Below, in pieces: positions 52,282 to 61,857 of a stretch of DNA of 64,000 nucleotides. The stretch lies in assembly GCA_041653595.1 (NCBI GenBank), contig JBAZFB010000002.1, positions 103,709-167,708 of the forward strand, given 5' to 3'. The notes beneath the pieces were generated by a model that did no database searches, was not told the DNA's origin, and saw only the letters and a list, made by a program, of their open reading frames with translations. The DNA is from Candidatus Omnitrophota bacterium. GTDB lineage: Bacteria > Omnitrophota > Gorgyraeia > Pluralincolimonadales > Pluralincolimonadaceae. The position numbers and the translations under genes were made by a program. Each line of letters starts with the position of its first letter. The stretch's first letter is position 1.

Positions 52282-53508
52282 TTATTTTGCCTTCTTCAGG
52301 TCAAATTCGTCATGGAGGGTCTTAAGCGCCAATTCCCCGTGTTTCTTCCCGATGACGCAGGATATCTTTATCTCGGATGTCGATATCATCTCGATGTTTA
52401 TCTTTTTCGAAGCCAGCGCCTTGAACATCCGCGCCGCGATGCCGGCGTGGCTCCTCATTCCGATGCCGACTATAGATATCTTCGCTATGTTCTCGTCCTT
52501 TACCACCTCTCCGGCGCCTATCTCCCTGGCGACCTTCTTGGCGACCTTCATGGTCTTGGCAAGGTCCTCGGTCAGGACGGTAAATGAGACGTCGGTGGTG
52601 CCGGTCCGGCTCACGTTCTGGACTATCATGTCTATGACTATGTTATTCACCCCTAATTCCTTGAATATAGTGGCGGCGATCCCCGGCTTGTCCGGGACAT
52701 CGCAGATGGTCAGCTTCGCCTCGTCTTTTTGCAGCGCGACACCGCTTACGTCTATCTTCTCCATCGATTTTGCCTCCTTGCAGATTATAGTCCCTTCGGC
52801 GTTCGAGAAACTCGAGCGGACATGTATGGGTATATCATAACGCTTGCCGTATTCTACGGACCTCGCCTGCATCACCTTCGCGCCGAGCGAGGCGAGTTCC
52901 AGCATCTCGTCATAACTTATCTTCGAAAGTTTTTTGGCGTTCTTGACTATCCTCGGGTCGGCGGTGTAGACCCCGTCGACGTCAGTATATATCTCGCATA
53001 TTTTCGCGCCGAGCGCGCTCGCGAGCGCGACAGCGGTCAGGTCGCTGCCCCCGCGGCCGAGGGTGGTTATCTCCTTCTTTATGCTCATTCCCTGGAACCC
53101 GGCGACCACCACTATCTTACCTTCCTTAAGCCGTTCCTTTATCCTGTCGGCGGATGATATGTTTAAAATGCGCGCTTTGGTATGCGAAGTATCGGTTATG
53201 ATGCCGACCTGGGCGCCGGTAAAAGATATCGCCGGCTCGCCGAGTTTCTCGACGGCCATGGCCAATAGGGCGCACGATATCTGTTCGCCGGTCGAGATGA
53301 GCATGTCCATCTCGCGCTCGGACGGATCGTCGGTGACCTTGTATGCCAGCTCGATGAGCTCGTCTGTGGTGTCGCCCAGAGCCGACACGACGACCACGAC
53401 GTCATAGCCCTCTTTTTTGTAACGCACAACGCGTTTGGCGACGTTTATGATCCTCTCGGGATTCGCGACAGAAGAGCCCCCGTATTTTTGGACTATTAGT
53501 GGTCTCAC
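52282..53508 (-). CDS. lysC: Aspartate kinase
   Basis: A 408-residue kinase committing aspartate to lysine/threonine/methionine. Opening MRPLIVQKYGGSSVANPERI, catalytic GRGGSDLTAVALASALGA and EIYTDVDGVYTADPRI, and two ACT domains at the C-terminus (from about 265, CDVPDKPGIAATIF and IVGIGMRSHAGIAARMF) for feedback control. It lies between the kinase-like gene and cimA. Confidence 0.96.
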   Translation of the reverse strand: MRPLIVQKYGGSSVANPERIINVAKRVVRYKKEGYDVVVVVSALGDTTDELIELAYKVTDDPSEREMDMLISTGEQISCALLAMAVEKLGEPAISFTGAQVGIITDTSHTKARILNISSADRIKERLKEGKIVVVAGFQGMSIKKEITTLGRGGSDLTAVALASALGAKICEIYTDVDGVYTADPRIVKNAKKLSKISYDEMLELASLGAKVMQARSVEYGKRYDIPIHVRSSFSNAEGTIICKEAKSMEKIDVSGVALQKDEAKLTICDVPDKPGIAATIFKELGVNNIVIDMIVQNVSRTGTTDVSFTVLTEDLAKTMKVAKKVAREIGAGEVVKDENIAKISIVGIGMRSHAGIAARMFKALASKKINIEMISTSEIKISCVIGKKHGELALKTLHDEFDLKKAK

Positions 53509-53529
53509 TTTTATTCCGCCTTCCTCCTT

Positions 53530-54729
53530 TTAGCTTTTCATGAAGTATTCCATAAGCTCGTGGCCGTGCCCGAAGGCAAGGCCGGTCGCCTTGGCCGCCG
53601 CTTCGCTGTACTCCGCAGCGTTATTAGGCTCGATGCCCTTACCGAATACCGCGAACGGCACCGGTTCGGCAGTATGGGTCCGGAGCGATACCGGCGTATC
53701 ATGGTCCGGCAGGACCATGATCCTGAAATCCTTTTGTTTCTTGAATTTTTCGAGGAGAGCCCCGACGATGAACCTGTCGAAGTTCTCGATCGCAACTATC
53801 TTGGCGCGCAGGTCGCCGTTATGTCCGGCCTCATCAGGCGCCTCGACATGCACGAATACAAAATCCCTGTCCTTGAGCGAATCTATCGCGTATTTCGCCT
53901 TGCCCTGGTAATTTGTATCGTAATAGCCGGTCGCCCCCGGGACGTTTATGACATTGAGCCCTATCGTCTTGCCGATACCTTTTATCAGGTCGACCGCGGA
54001 GATGACCGAGCCGTCGACGCCGTATTTCTGCCTGAACTTCGGCATGTTAGTCTCGACGCCCTGGCCCCAGAGCCATATCATATCGGCCGGGTTCTCTTTC
54101 AGGTCTATCCTTACATGGTTTACTTCGTGGTCCGGCAGTATGGCCCTCGAGTCCTCCATGAGCTTTATCAAAAATTTCGCCCCGTCGCCCTTCGGGAGAT
54201 GGCTTTTTATCTTCATCCCGGTTATATCGTGCGGCGGCTCGCAATCTGTGGCTCGAAGAGCCTCCTTCAGCGAGCCGTCCCTGACTATCATCAGGTGCCT
54301 GTAGCTTACGCCCGGATAGAACTTTATCATATCCGAACCGAGCTTCTTATCAAGGAATTTAATTAAGGTCGCCGCCTCTTCGGAGGTAATGTGTCCCGCC
54401 GAATAATCGGCCATCCGTTCCTGGTCTATAGTGACGAGGTTGCACCGGAACGCGATGTCATCCGGCCCTAGCTTTATCCCCATGTTCGCGGCCTCAAGCG
54501 GGCCCCGCCCCGAATAATACTTCGCCGGGTCATAACCGATGATAGAGAGGTTCGCGACATCCGAAGCCGGCGCGAAACCTTCCGGGATGGTGTGGACCAG
54601 GCCCGCCCTCCCGTTCTTGGCTATGAAATCCATGTTCGGGACCTTGGCGGCCTCGAGCGGTGTCTTGTTCCCTAATTCCTTGATCGGGTAATCCGCCATG
54701 CCGTCGCCGACCAGGACGATATATTTCAT
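53530..54729 (-). CDS. Phosphoglycerate-mutase-like protein, probable alternative homoserine kinase
   Basis: A 399-residue alkaline-phosphatase-superfamily protein of the ApgM/2,3-bisphosphoglycerate-independent mutase kind: VGDGMADYPI at the start, IPEGFAPASDVANLSIIGYDPAKYYSGRGPLEAA (Ser nucleophile region), FVHVEAPDEAGHNGD and VLPDHDTPV metal ligands. Its place between thrC-hom and lysC, with no thrB in sight, fits TIGR02535, a family proposed to be homoserine kinases from this very context. A glycolytic mutase role remains possible; no assay-level evidence can be had from sequence. Confidence 0.85.
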   Translation of the reverse strand: MKYIVLVGDGMADYPIKELGNKTPLEAAKVPNMDFIAKNGRAGLVHTIPEGFAPASDVANLSIIGYDPAKYYSGRGPLEAANMGIKLGPDDIAFRCNLVTIDQERMADYSAGHITSEEAATLIKFLDKKLGSDMIKFYPGVSYRHLMIVRDGSLKEALRATDCEPPHDITGMKIKSHLPKGDGAKFLIKLMEDSRAILPDHEVNHVRIDLKENPADMIWLWGQGVETNMPKFRQKYGVDGSVISAVDLIKGIGKTIGLNVINVPGATGYYDTNYQGKAKYAIDSLKDRDFVFVHVEAPDEAGHNGDLRAKIVAIENFDRFIVGALLEKFKKQKDFRIMVLPDHDTPVSLRTHTAEPVPFAVFGKGIEPNNAAEYSEAAAKATGLAFGHGHELMEYFMKS

Positions 54730-54732
54730 TTA

Positions 54733-55800
54733 TTATATGCCTATCGCCTTTAGGACCGATCTCATATCGGCCTTGACCGATTTTGGTTTACTTAAAGTTG
54801 AAATAGCCCTGTCCGGGTCCTTGAGGCCGTGCCCGGTCAGGACGCAGACGATCCTTACCTTTTTAGCCGGGTTCTTCTTAAAGAAGCCCTTGTGCATCAT
54901 CTTCATAAGGCCCGCGACAGACGCTGCCGAAGCCGGTTCCGCGAATACGCCTTCTTTTAACGCGATGAATTTGTAGGCCTCGAGTATTTCTTTATCCGAG
55001 ACCATGTCTATGGTCCCGCCGGATTCATCGCGTGCCGCCTCGGCTTTTTCCCAACTCGCGGGATTGCCTATCCTTATCGCGGTGGCGATCGTCTCGGGAT
55101 GCTCTATTATATGCCCCCTCACGATAGGCGCGGCGCCCTCAGCCTGGAAGCCCATCATCTTCGGGAGCGCTTTTATCTTTCCATGTTTTTTGTATTCTTT
55201 GTAGCCCTTCCAGTACGCGGTGATGTTTCCCGCGTTGCCGACCGGGATGAAATGGTAATCCGGCGCGGACTCGAGCGCCTCGCAGATCTCGAACGCCCCG
55301 GTCTTCTGTCCTTCGATCCTGTACGGGTTTAAAGAATTGACGAGGGTTATCGGGTATTTGCCGGTTATATCTTTTACGAGTTCCAGGGCTTCATCGAAAT
55401 TCCCTTTAACTGCCAACACTTCTGCGCCGTAAATTATCGCCTGGGCGAGTTTTCCCAGCGCTATCTTACCCTCAGGAATAAGAACAATGCATTTGATACC
55501 CGCGCGCGCCGCATACGCGGCGGCAGAGGCCGAGGTATTCCCGGTCGAGGCGCACATTATCGCCTTCGAACCCTCCTCCACGGCCTTCGAGACGGCCATG
55601 GTCATACCGCGGTCCTTGAACGAACCGGTCGGGTTCGCCCCGTCGAATTTTAGGTAGACCTCATATCTTTTCCCGAGCTTCTTGCTTAAATTACAGGAAT
55701 ATATAAGGGGAGTGTTCCCTTCGTTCAGGGTTATGACCGGGGTCTTGGAAGAAACAGGAAGATATTTCCTGTATTTGTCTATCAATCCTCGCCACATCAT
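54733..55800 (-). CDS. thrC: Threonine synthase
   Basis: A 355-residue PLP enzyme making threonine from O-phosphohomoserine. The PLP lysine is in NPTGSFKDRGMTMAVSKAV, the phosphate loop is PVGNAGNITAYW, and ASTGNTSASAAAYAARAGI is present. It lacks the N-terminal zinc-ribbon seen in some homologues. It follows hom by one base and precedes the kinase-like gene by three. Confidence 0.95.
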   Translation of the reverse strand: MMWRGLIDKYRKYLPVSSKTPVITLNEGNTPLIYSCNLSKKLGKRYEVYLKFDGANPTGSFKDRGMTMAVSKAVEEGSKAIMCASTGNTSASAAAYAARAGIKCIVLIPEGKIALGKLAQAIIYGAEVLAVKGNFDEALELVKDITGKYPITLVNSLNPYRIEGQKTGAFEICEALESAPDYHFIPVGNAGNITAYWKGYKEYKKHGKIKALPKMMGFQAEGAAPIVRGHIIEHPETIATAIRIGNPASWEKAEAARDESGGTIDMVSDKEILEAYKFIALKEGVFAEPASAASVAGLMKMMHKGFFKKNPAKKVRIVCVLTGHGLKDPDRAISTLSKPKSVKADMRSVLKAIGI

Positions 55801-55801
55801 A

Positions 55802-57094
55802 TTACCTCTCTACCCTTATCGCGACGGTCTTGCGCCTTATCGCCGCCATCCTGTCGATCTCCTCAAGCGCCTGCCTCATATTCTTCTCTTTCGCCTCGTG
55901 GGTCATCATGACGACCGGGACGATGCGCGCCGCGCGCCTTTCCTTCTGTCCGACGCTGGCTATCGATATCTTGTGGCGGCCGAGTATCCCGGCGACTTTG
56001 GCGAGCACGCCGGGCTTGTCGATGCATGAGATGCGGATATAATAACTCGCCTCGATATCGTCTATCTTCCTTATCTTCTTTATCGATTTGTTCTTCATGT
56101 AGATCGGGACCCTGCCGACCGAATTAAACCTTAAATTCCTGGCGAGGTCGATGATATCGCCTACAACCGAGCTTGCCGCGGGGTTCTGTCCCGCCCCGCG
56201 CCCGTAGAATAGGGCCCCGCCGACCATGTCGCCGTGGACATAGATGGCGTTATAGACGCCGTTCACGTTAGCGAGCAGGTGCTCTTTCGATAAGAGGGTC
56301 GGATGCACCCTTACCTCTATCTCGCTGTCGCATCTTTTTGCGATCGCGAGGAGTTTTATGGCGTAGCCGAATTCGTCTGCATACCTGATATCGTTCTGCG
56401 ATATATCTAGTATCCCTTCGACGTAAATATCCTTGAGTTTTACCGCCTTCCCGAAACCGAGGAGAGTCAGGATAGCGAGCTTATGGGCGGAATCGTAACC
56501 CTCGATGTCGAGCGCCGGATTGCGCTCGGCATATCCCTTCTTCTTCGCCTGTTCGAGGGCGTCGGAGAAGCTCAACCCTTCTTCGGCCATGGCCGAAAGG
56601 ATGTAGTTCGAGGTGCCGTTCACGATGCCGAGTATGGTGTCGATCTCGTTAGCGACGAGCCCTTCACGCAAAGACTTGATTATCGGGATGCCGCCGCCTA
56701 CCGAGGCTTCGTAGAAGATATCCACTCCCGCCTTCTTCGCCGCGTCGAATAGCTCTTCGCCGTGTTCGGTTATAAGGGCTTTATTGGCGGTGACGACGTG
56801 CTGTCCGCTCTTTATCGCCTTAAGCACGAATTCCTTGGCCGGATGGATACCGCCCACGAGCTCAACGACGATATCGATGTTTGGATTCCCGAGGACCTTA
56901 TTGACGTCGCTGGTCATAAGCTTCCTGTTTATCTTGATGTTCCGCTTGCGGCGCAGATCGTTATCGCAGATGACCTTAAGCACGACTCGCGCGCCGACCT
57001 GCCGCTCTATCTGGGCGGATTTCTGCAATAACGCCTTCGCGACGCCGACTCCTACGGTCCCGAGCCCTATCAGGCCTACGTTGATCTTCTCCAT
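55802..57094 (-). CDS. hom: Homoserine dehydrogenase
   Basis: About 430 residues: NAD(P) loop INVGLIGLGTVGVGVAKAL, catalytic FYEASVGGGIPIIKSLREGL, EGYDSAHKLAIL, and a C-terminal ACT domain (CIDKPGVLAKVAGILGRHKI). I start it at ATG 57094 rather than 57100: AGAGG is 8 bases before the first and only 2 before the second. It is first in the hom-thrC-kinase-lysC-cimA cluster, 39 bases after tRNA-Pro. Confidence 0.95.
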   Translation of the reverse strand: MEKINVGLIGLGTVGVGVAKALLQKSAQIERQVGARVVLKVICDNDLRRKRNIKINRKLMTSDVNKVLGNPNIDIVVELVGGIHPAKEFVLKAIKSGQHVVTANKALITEHGEELFDAAKKAGVDIFYEASVGGGIPIIKSLREGLVANEIDTILGIVNGTSNYILSAMAEEGLSFSDALEQAKKKGYAERNPALDIEGYDSAHKLAILTLLGFGKAVKLKDIYVEGILDISQNDIRYADEFGYAIKLLAIAKRCDSEIEVRVHPTLLSKEHLLANVNGVYNAIYVHGDMVGGALFYGRGAGQNPAASSVVGDIIDLARNLRFNSVGRVPIYMKNKSIKKIRKIDDIEASYYIRISCIDKPGVLAKVAGILGRHKISIASVGQKERRAARIVPVVMMTHEAKEKNMRQALEEIDRMAAIRRKTVAIRVER

Positions 57095-57133
57095 TCTCAT
57101 TACCTCTTGTTATTCAAACAATTATATCAAAAA

Positions 57134-57210
57134 TGGTCGGGGCGAGCGGACTTGAACCGCTGACCACTTGTACCCCATACAAGTGCTCTACCAAACTGAG
57201 CCACGCCCCG
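57134..57210 (-). tRNA. tRNA-Pro (anticodon GGG)
   Basis: A 77-base cloverleaf on the minus strand: acceptor CGGGGCG/CGCCCCG, anticodon arm CTTGT-ATGGGGT-ACAAG (GGG, U33 present), T arm GGTTCAAGTCC, encoded CCA after discriminator A. Confidence 0.96.
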
Positions 57211-57233
57211 GTTTATTCGGATTTAGAAAATAA

Positions 57234-57262
57234 ATTATAGCAGATTTTTGCGAAGGTGTATA
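57234..57262 (-). promoter_or_regulatory. Probable promoter of tRNA-Pro and the threonine cluster
   Basis: TATAAT (57234-57239) with a weak TATACA (57257-57262) 17 bases upstream on the minus strand. A second TATAAT stands between the tRNA and hom. Confidence 0.45.
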
Positions 57263-57279
57263 GAGGGAAATTACGCAGC

Positions 57280-58284
57280 TTAGTTATAGCTTTCCGACTT
57301 CTTCTTGCGCGTCATGAGGTCGCGGACCGCGGTCTTGGGATCCTTGCCCTTGTATATGATGGCGTAGATCTCTTCCGCTATCGGCATCTCGACGCTGTAT
57401 TTCTTTTGCAGTTCGTGGCAGGATTCGGCAGTGCCGACGCCCTCGACGACCATCTCTGTCGATTTAAGGACCTGCTCGGGGTTCTTGCCCTTCCCGATCT
57501 CCTCGCCAAACCACCTGTTCCTGCCGTGGGTGCTCACACAGGTAGTCACTAGGTCTCCCAAACCGCTGATACCGTAGAATGTCTCCTGTTTGGCCCCCAT
57601 CGCGATACCGAGCCGGGCTATCTCGACGATACCTCTTACGAGCATGCCGGATTTTGTATTTACGCCGAAACCCATCCCGTCGGATATTCCTGCGGCGATA
57701 GCTATGACATTCTTTATCGAACCACCCAGTTCTACGCCTATGAGGTCGGTATTCGTGTATACCCTGAAAGTTTCGGTCATGAAGAGGTCTTGTATCTCCT
57801 GCGCGGTCTTTTCGTCTTCTGAAGCGGCGACGACCGTCGTGGGAAGCCCGCGCGCGACCTCGTATGATATCGTCGGGCCGGAAAGGACGCCGATCCTGAC
57901 TTTCCCGAGAACGTCTTGGACGACCTGGGACATCCTCACAAGAGAACGGTTCTCTATTCCTTTTGAAACGCTGACTAATAGTTTCCCTTCGAGCTTTATG
58001 CCTTTCATCCGGCCGGCGACCTCTCTCATGTGCTGCGAAGGTACGGCGAGCACGAGGATGTCTGCATCGCGGACCGCGCCCGCGAGGTCGGAGGTAAGCG
58101 ATATTGGATCCGGAATTTTAATGCCGGGCAGGAATTTCACGTTCTCCCTCGCGGACTTCATCGTCTCGATGTAATCCGGGAATGCGCCCCACAACGCCAC
58201 CTTATTGCCCTTGGCGTTTAACATCATCGCCAGGGTCGTTCCCCACCCTCCGTCGCCTATTACAGTTATTTTTTTAGTGTTCAT
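57280..58284 (-). CDS. gpsA: Glycerol-3-phosphate dehydrogenase [NAD(P)+]
   Basis: A 334-residue enzyme making sn-glycerol-3-phosphate for phospholipids: GDGGWGTTLAMMLNAKGNKVALW, VSVSKGIE, GPTISYEVARGLPTTV, ELGGSIKNVIAIAAGISDGMG and SGLGDLVTTCVSTHGRNR are the standard landmarks. It overlaps plsY by 11 bases, the next enzyme in the pathway. Confidence 0.96.
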   Translation of the reverse strand: MNTKKITVIGDGGWGTTLAMMLNAKGNKVALWGAFPDYIETMKSARENVKFLPGIKIPDPISLTSDLAGAVRDADILVLAVPSQHMREVAGRMKGIKLEGKLLVSVSKGIENRSLVRMSQVVQDVLGKVRIGVLSGPTISYEVARGLPTTVVAASEDEKTAQEIQDLFMTETFRVYTNTDLIGVELGGSIKNVIAIAAGISDGMGFGVNTKSGMLVRGIVEIARLGIAMGAKQETFYGISGLGDLVTTCVSTHGRNRWFGEEIGKGKNPEQVLKSTEMVVEGVGTAESCHELQKKYSVEMPIAEEIYAIIYKGKDPKTAVRDLMTRKKKSESYN

Positions 58285-58900
58285 CTTTTTTCCCGAAAGT
58301 GAAACCGTGTTCTTCGCCCCGCACCAGCCTCTTTATATTAGGATAATGCTTGTAGACGGTGATCCCGCACATGACCGCGGTTATAAGCACGAATACCGGC
58401 GGATACGGCATGACCGCCAGCATTATGGGTATCGAGACCGCGCTTATTATCGAGGCGAGCGAGACGTAGCGTTTCCACGCGAAAATTATTATCCATATCG
58501 CTAAGGCTACGAAGAATACGTTCGGCGCCACCCCGATGAATACGCCGGATGAGGTCGCGATCCCCTTCCCGCCCTTGAAACCCAAAAAGACCGTCCAGAT
58601 GTGCCCGATGATCGCCATACAGCCGAGCATTAGCGCGTAAGTGCCGGGCTCTATAGACGTCACGCCGAGACGGATAAACATCTTCGCGACGAGCGCGACG
58701 CAGACCCATCCCTTCAGGATATCGATGACGAGCACCAAAAGGCCCGGGAGCTTTCCTACGACCCTGGCCGTATTTGTCGCCCCGACGTTTCCGCTGCCGT
58801 GTTCGCGGATATCGATCCCCTTTAAATATTTAGCGACGAGAAAACTCGTCGGGATCGATCCTATGAGATAGCAGAGTATAAAAGAGGCCGCGATAAGCAT
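58274..58900 (-). CDS. plsY: Glycerol-3-phosphate acyltransferase PlsY
   Basis: A 208-residue inner-membrane enzyme that puts the first acyl group (from acyl-phosphate) on glycerol-3-phosphate. YLIGSIPTSFLVAKYLKGID, EHGSGNVGATNTARVVGK and FKGGKGIATSSGVFIG are the three catalytic loops. It begins one base after pgsA ends and overlaps gpsA. Confidence 0.96.
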   Translation of the reverse strand: MLIAASFILCYLIGSIPTSFLVAKYLKGIDIREHGSGNVGATNTARVVGKLPGLLVLVIDILKGWVCVALVAKMFIRLGVTSIEPGTYALMLGCMAIIGHIWTVFLGFKGGKGIATSSGVFIGVAPNVFFVALAIWIIIFAWKRYVSLASIISAVSIPIMLAVMPYPPVFVLITAVMCGITVYKHYPNIKRLVRGEEHGFTFGKKDEH

Positions 58901-58901
58901 G

Positions 58902-59453
58902 TTATTTTTTCCCGTGCGTCCCGTTCAGGAGCCTTGCCCCGCGCAATATGTAACCGATGCCCGACGCAAGGGTAAATATCACCGCGAGGTACCATATATA
59001 TTCGGAATGCTTGTATAGCAAAAGGACGCTGATTATCGCCATCATCTGGAAGAAAGTGGTCAGCTTCCCGAGCACGCTGGGCGCTATCTTGATGTCGCCG
59101 TTGGTCAGGAAAATTACTACGACGCCTATGGCTATGATTATATCGCGGCTGACTACGATTATGGGAACCCAGAGAGGCAGCTTTATGCTTCCGCTCCAGA
59201 CCGTAAGCGCGATAAATGACGTTATGAGCAGGAACTTGTCGGCTATCGGGTCCATTATCGTGCCTAGGGGCGTCTTTTGTTTGAGGACGCGCGCCAGGAA
59301 ACCGTCTATGGCGTCGGTAAGCACGGCTATCACGAATATCGTGAGCGCGATGAATCTCAAATGGTCCTGTTCCGGCTTGTAATAGAGGATGAGGCCTAAA
59401 AAAACCGGCGTCAAGAGGATCCTGAGTATCGTTATCTTGTTTGCGATGTTCAT
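58902..59453 (-). CDS. pgsA: CDP-diacylglycerol-glycerol-3-phosphate 3-phosphatidyltransferase
   Basis: A 183-residue membrane enzyme for phosphatidylglycerol phosphate. The CDP-alcohol transferase motif DAIDGFLARVLKQKTPLGTIMDPIADK is complete (four Asp). N-terminal NIANKITILRILLTPVF is the standard PgsA start. It is in the lepB-pgsA-plsY-gpsA block. Confidence 0.95.
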   Translation of the reverse strand: MNIANKITILRILLTPVFLGLILYYKPEQDHLRFIALTIFVIAVLTDAIDGFLARVLKQKTPLGTIMDPIADKFLLITSFIALTVWSGSIKLPLWVPIIVVSRDIIIAIGVVVIFLTNGDIKIAPSVLGKLTTFFQMMAIISVLLLYKHSEYIWYLAVIFTLASGIGYILRGARLLNGTHGKK

Positions 59454-59456
59454 ACC

Positions 59457-60056
59457 TTATTTGTCGGTTATGATCTGCATCCTGTTGAACGGCATCAGGA
59501 CGAAGACCGCCTTTCCTATAAGGCCGCTTTTCGGCACGAACCCCCAATACCTGCTGTCTTTACTGTTTGCGGAATTATCGCCCAGGACAAGGTAAGAATC
59601 ATTCGGCACGGTTATGGGCTTATCCCCCTGCCAGACATCGCCCCTGTTGTAATAATAGATGCGCCTGAACGCGGGAGGGTCCTCCACTACTTTGCCGTTC
59701 AGGACGATCTTGCCGTCCTTGATCTCGACCGTGTCTCCCGGGCCGGCAATGAACCTTTTTATGAACGAGACCTCGGGGTTCGGCGGCGGGGCCTTGAAGA
59801 CCACGATGTCTCCGGTCTTCGGCTCCCTGAATCCCGGAAGCCGGAAATTTACGAACGGCAGCCGCGGCCCGTAAATGAACTTCACTACGACGATCCTATC
59901 GCCGATAAGGAGGGTCGGCATCATCGAGCCGGAGGGGATCTTATAGAACTCGAATATGAAGATCTTGATCACGAACGCCAGGAGAACGGCGACGACGATT
60001 ATCTCGACCGTCTCCCTGAACCAGGATTTATTTTTCTTGGCCTCTTTATCCGTCAT
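59457..60056 (-). CDS. lepB: Signal peptidase I
   Basis: A 199-residue protease that removes signal peptides. One N-terminal membrane helix (residues 12-33), catalytic Ser in YKIPSGSMMPTLLIGDRIVV, Lys in VSFIKRFIAGPGDTVEI, and the terminal GDNSANSKDSRYWGFVP motif. Only one membrane anchor, as in many non-proteobacterial forms. It lies between lepA and pgsA. Confidence 0.96.
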   Translation of the reverse strand: MTDKEAKKNKSWFRETVEIIVVAVLLAFVIKIFIFEFYKIPSGSMMPTLLIGDRIVVVKFIYGPRLPFVNFRLPGFREPKTGDIVVFKAPPPNPEVSFIKRFIAGPGDTVEIKDGKIVLNGKVVEDPPAFRRIYYYNRGDVWQGDKPITVPNDSYLVLGDNSANSKDSRYWGFVPKSGLIGKAVFVLMPFNRMQIITDK

Positions 60057-60066
60057 TTTTCTCCCT

Positions 60067-61857
60067 TTAGAGTTTAAGGACCGCCATAAAGGCTTCCTGC
60101 GGTATCTCGACTTTCCCGAACTGCTTCATGCGTTTCTTGCCTTCTTTTTGTTTCTCCCAGAGCTTACGTTTCCTCGTAATGTCACCGCCGTAGCACTTCG
60201 CGGTGACATTCTTTCCGACCGGCCTGACCGTCTCCCTGGCGATTATCTTGCTTCCAATCGCTGCCTGGAGCGCGACCTCGAATAACTGCCTCGGGATAAG
60301 CTCCTTCAATTTAGTGACGAGCTGGTTGCCCTTAGTATGCGCGTTATCCTTATGGATGATGAACGAAAGCGCGTCGCAGGGCTTGCCGTTTATGAGTATA
60401 TCAAGTTTGACGAGGTCACTCGGCTTATATTCCTTGAACTCGTAATCAAGCGAGCCGTAACCCCTTGTCATTGACTTTATTTTATCATAAAAATCCACAA
60501 TAATCTCGGATAATGGGAATTCATAGACCAGCATCGCCCTTGTCGGATCAAGGTATTCGGTTGATATATAGATACCCCTTCTCTCCTGGCATAACTGCAT
60601 AACGTTGCCGAGCGAATCCGCCGGCGAGATGACGAACGCCCTTATGAAAGGTTCCTCTATCTCATCTATCTCCTGCGGCGCCGGGAGCTTGCTCGGGTTC
60701 TCGATCTCGACCGTCTCGCCGCTGGTCTTTATCACTTTATATACGACGCTCGGCGTGGTCGCGATCAGGTTCAGGTTATATTCCCTTTCGAGCCGCTCCT
60801 GTATGATTTCCATGTGAAGCAGCCCGAGGAAACCGCAGCGGAACCCGAACCCGAAAGATACGGAGGACTCGACTTCATATATAAAAGAAGCGTCGCTTAG
60901 TTCCATCTTTTCGAGCGCGTCCCTGAGGAACGGGAAATCCTTGGCGTTGACCGGGTAGAGGCCGCAGAAGACGAGCGGCCGTACTTTCTTATATCCGGGA
61001 AGCGCGTCGGCAGCCGGCCTCCTGAAATCAGTCACCGTGTCGCCGACGTGGACCTCTTTTGGCACCTTAATATTACAGGTGATGTAGCCGACCTCTCCGA
61101 CCGAGAGTTCATCGACAGCGACAGGCGCAGGCTTGAATACGCCTACCTCTTCTATGTCGTAGACGCGGCCGGTGCCCATCATCTTGATCTTCATTCCCTT
61201 TCTGATCGACCCGTTCTTGAGCCTTATATAGACGACGACGCCCTTGAACGTATCGAACGCCGAGTCGATTATAAGCGCCTGCAGCGGATTTTCCGTTTCG
61301 CCTTTCGGGGCCGGTATTTTGTCGACGATCGCCTGTATTATCTCGTCCACGCCTATCCCGGACTTGGCGCTGGCCATTATCGGCTCTATCTCAGTCAAAT
61401 GGAGCGTATCCCTGAGCTGCTGGACCACCCTATCCGGTTCGGCGCTCGGCAGGTCTATCTTGTTTATTACGGGTATGATGACGAGGTTGTGTTCCCGCGC
61501 TAGATAAAGGTTGGCGACTGTTTGGGCCTCGACGCCCTGCGCCGCGTCGACGACGAGAAGCACGCCCTCGCATGCGGCAAGCGCTTTTGAGACTTCGTAG
61601 GTGAAATCGACATGGCCGGGCGTGTCGATGAGGTTGAGGATGTAATCCTTCCCCCCGGCTGAATGGTTTAATCTCACGGCTTTGGCCTTGATGGTGATGC
61701 CGCGCTCCCTCTCGAGGTCCATGCCATCGAGCATCTGGTCGTGAAACTCCCGCTGGGAGATAGCGCCGGTCTTCAAGAGCAGCCTGTCGGCTAAGGTCGA
61801 TTTCCCGTGGTCTATATGGGCGATGATGCAGAAATTACGGATTAACGACTTATCCAT
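60067..61857 (-). CDS. lepA: Elongation factor 4 (LepA)
   Basis: A 596-residue ribosome-associated GTPase. I start it at ATG 61857 (MDKSLIRNFCIIAHIDHGKSTLADRL), which overlaps the stop of the upstream mutase gene in TAATG; a longer frame exists but its N-terminal residues do not fit the family. G motifs IAHIDHGKST, DTPGH and NKIDLP are complete, and the C-terminal EF4-specific domain ends GKVEIPQEAFMAVLKL. Confidence 0.97.
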   Translation of the reverse strand: MDKSLIRNFCIIAHIDHGKSTLADRLLLKTGAISQREFHDQMLDGMDLERERGITIKAKAVRLNHSAGGKDYILNLIDTPGHVDFTYEVSKALAACEGVLLVVDAAQGVEAQTVANLYLAREHNLVIIPVINKIDLPSAEPDRVVQQLRDTLHLTEIEPIMASAKSGIGVDEIIQAIVDKIPAPKGETENPLQALIIDSAFDTFKGVVVYIRLKNGSIRKGMKIKMMGTGRVYDIEEVGVFKPAPVAVDELSVGEVGYITCNIKVPKEVHVGDTVTDFRRPAADALPGYKKVRPLVFCGLYPVNAKDFPFLRDALEKMELSDASFIYEVESSVSFGFGFRCGFLGLLHMEIIQERLEREYNLNLIATTPSVVYKVIKTSGETVEIENPSKLPAPQEIDEIEEPFIRAFVISPADSLGNVMQLCQERRGIYISTEYLDPTRAMLVYEFPLSEIIVDFYDKIKSMTRGYGSLDYEFKEYKPSDLVKLDILINGKPCDALSFIIHKDNAHTKGNQLVTKLKELIPRQLFEVALQAAIGSKIIARETVRPVGKNVTAKCYGGDITRKRKLWEKQKEGKKRMKQFGKVEIPQEAFMAVLKL

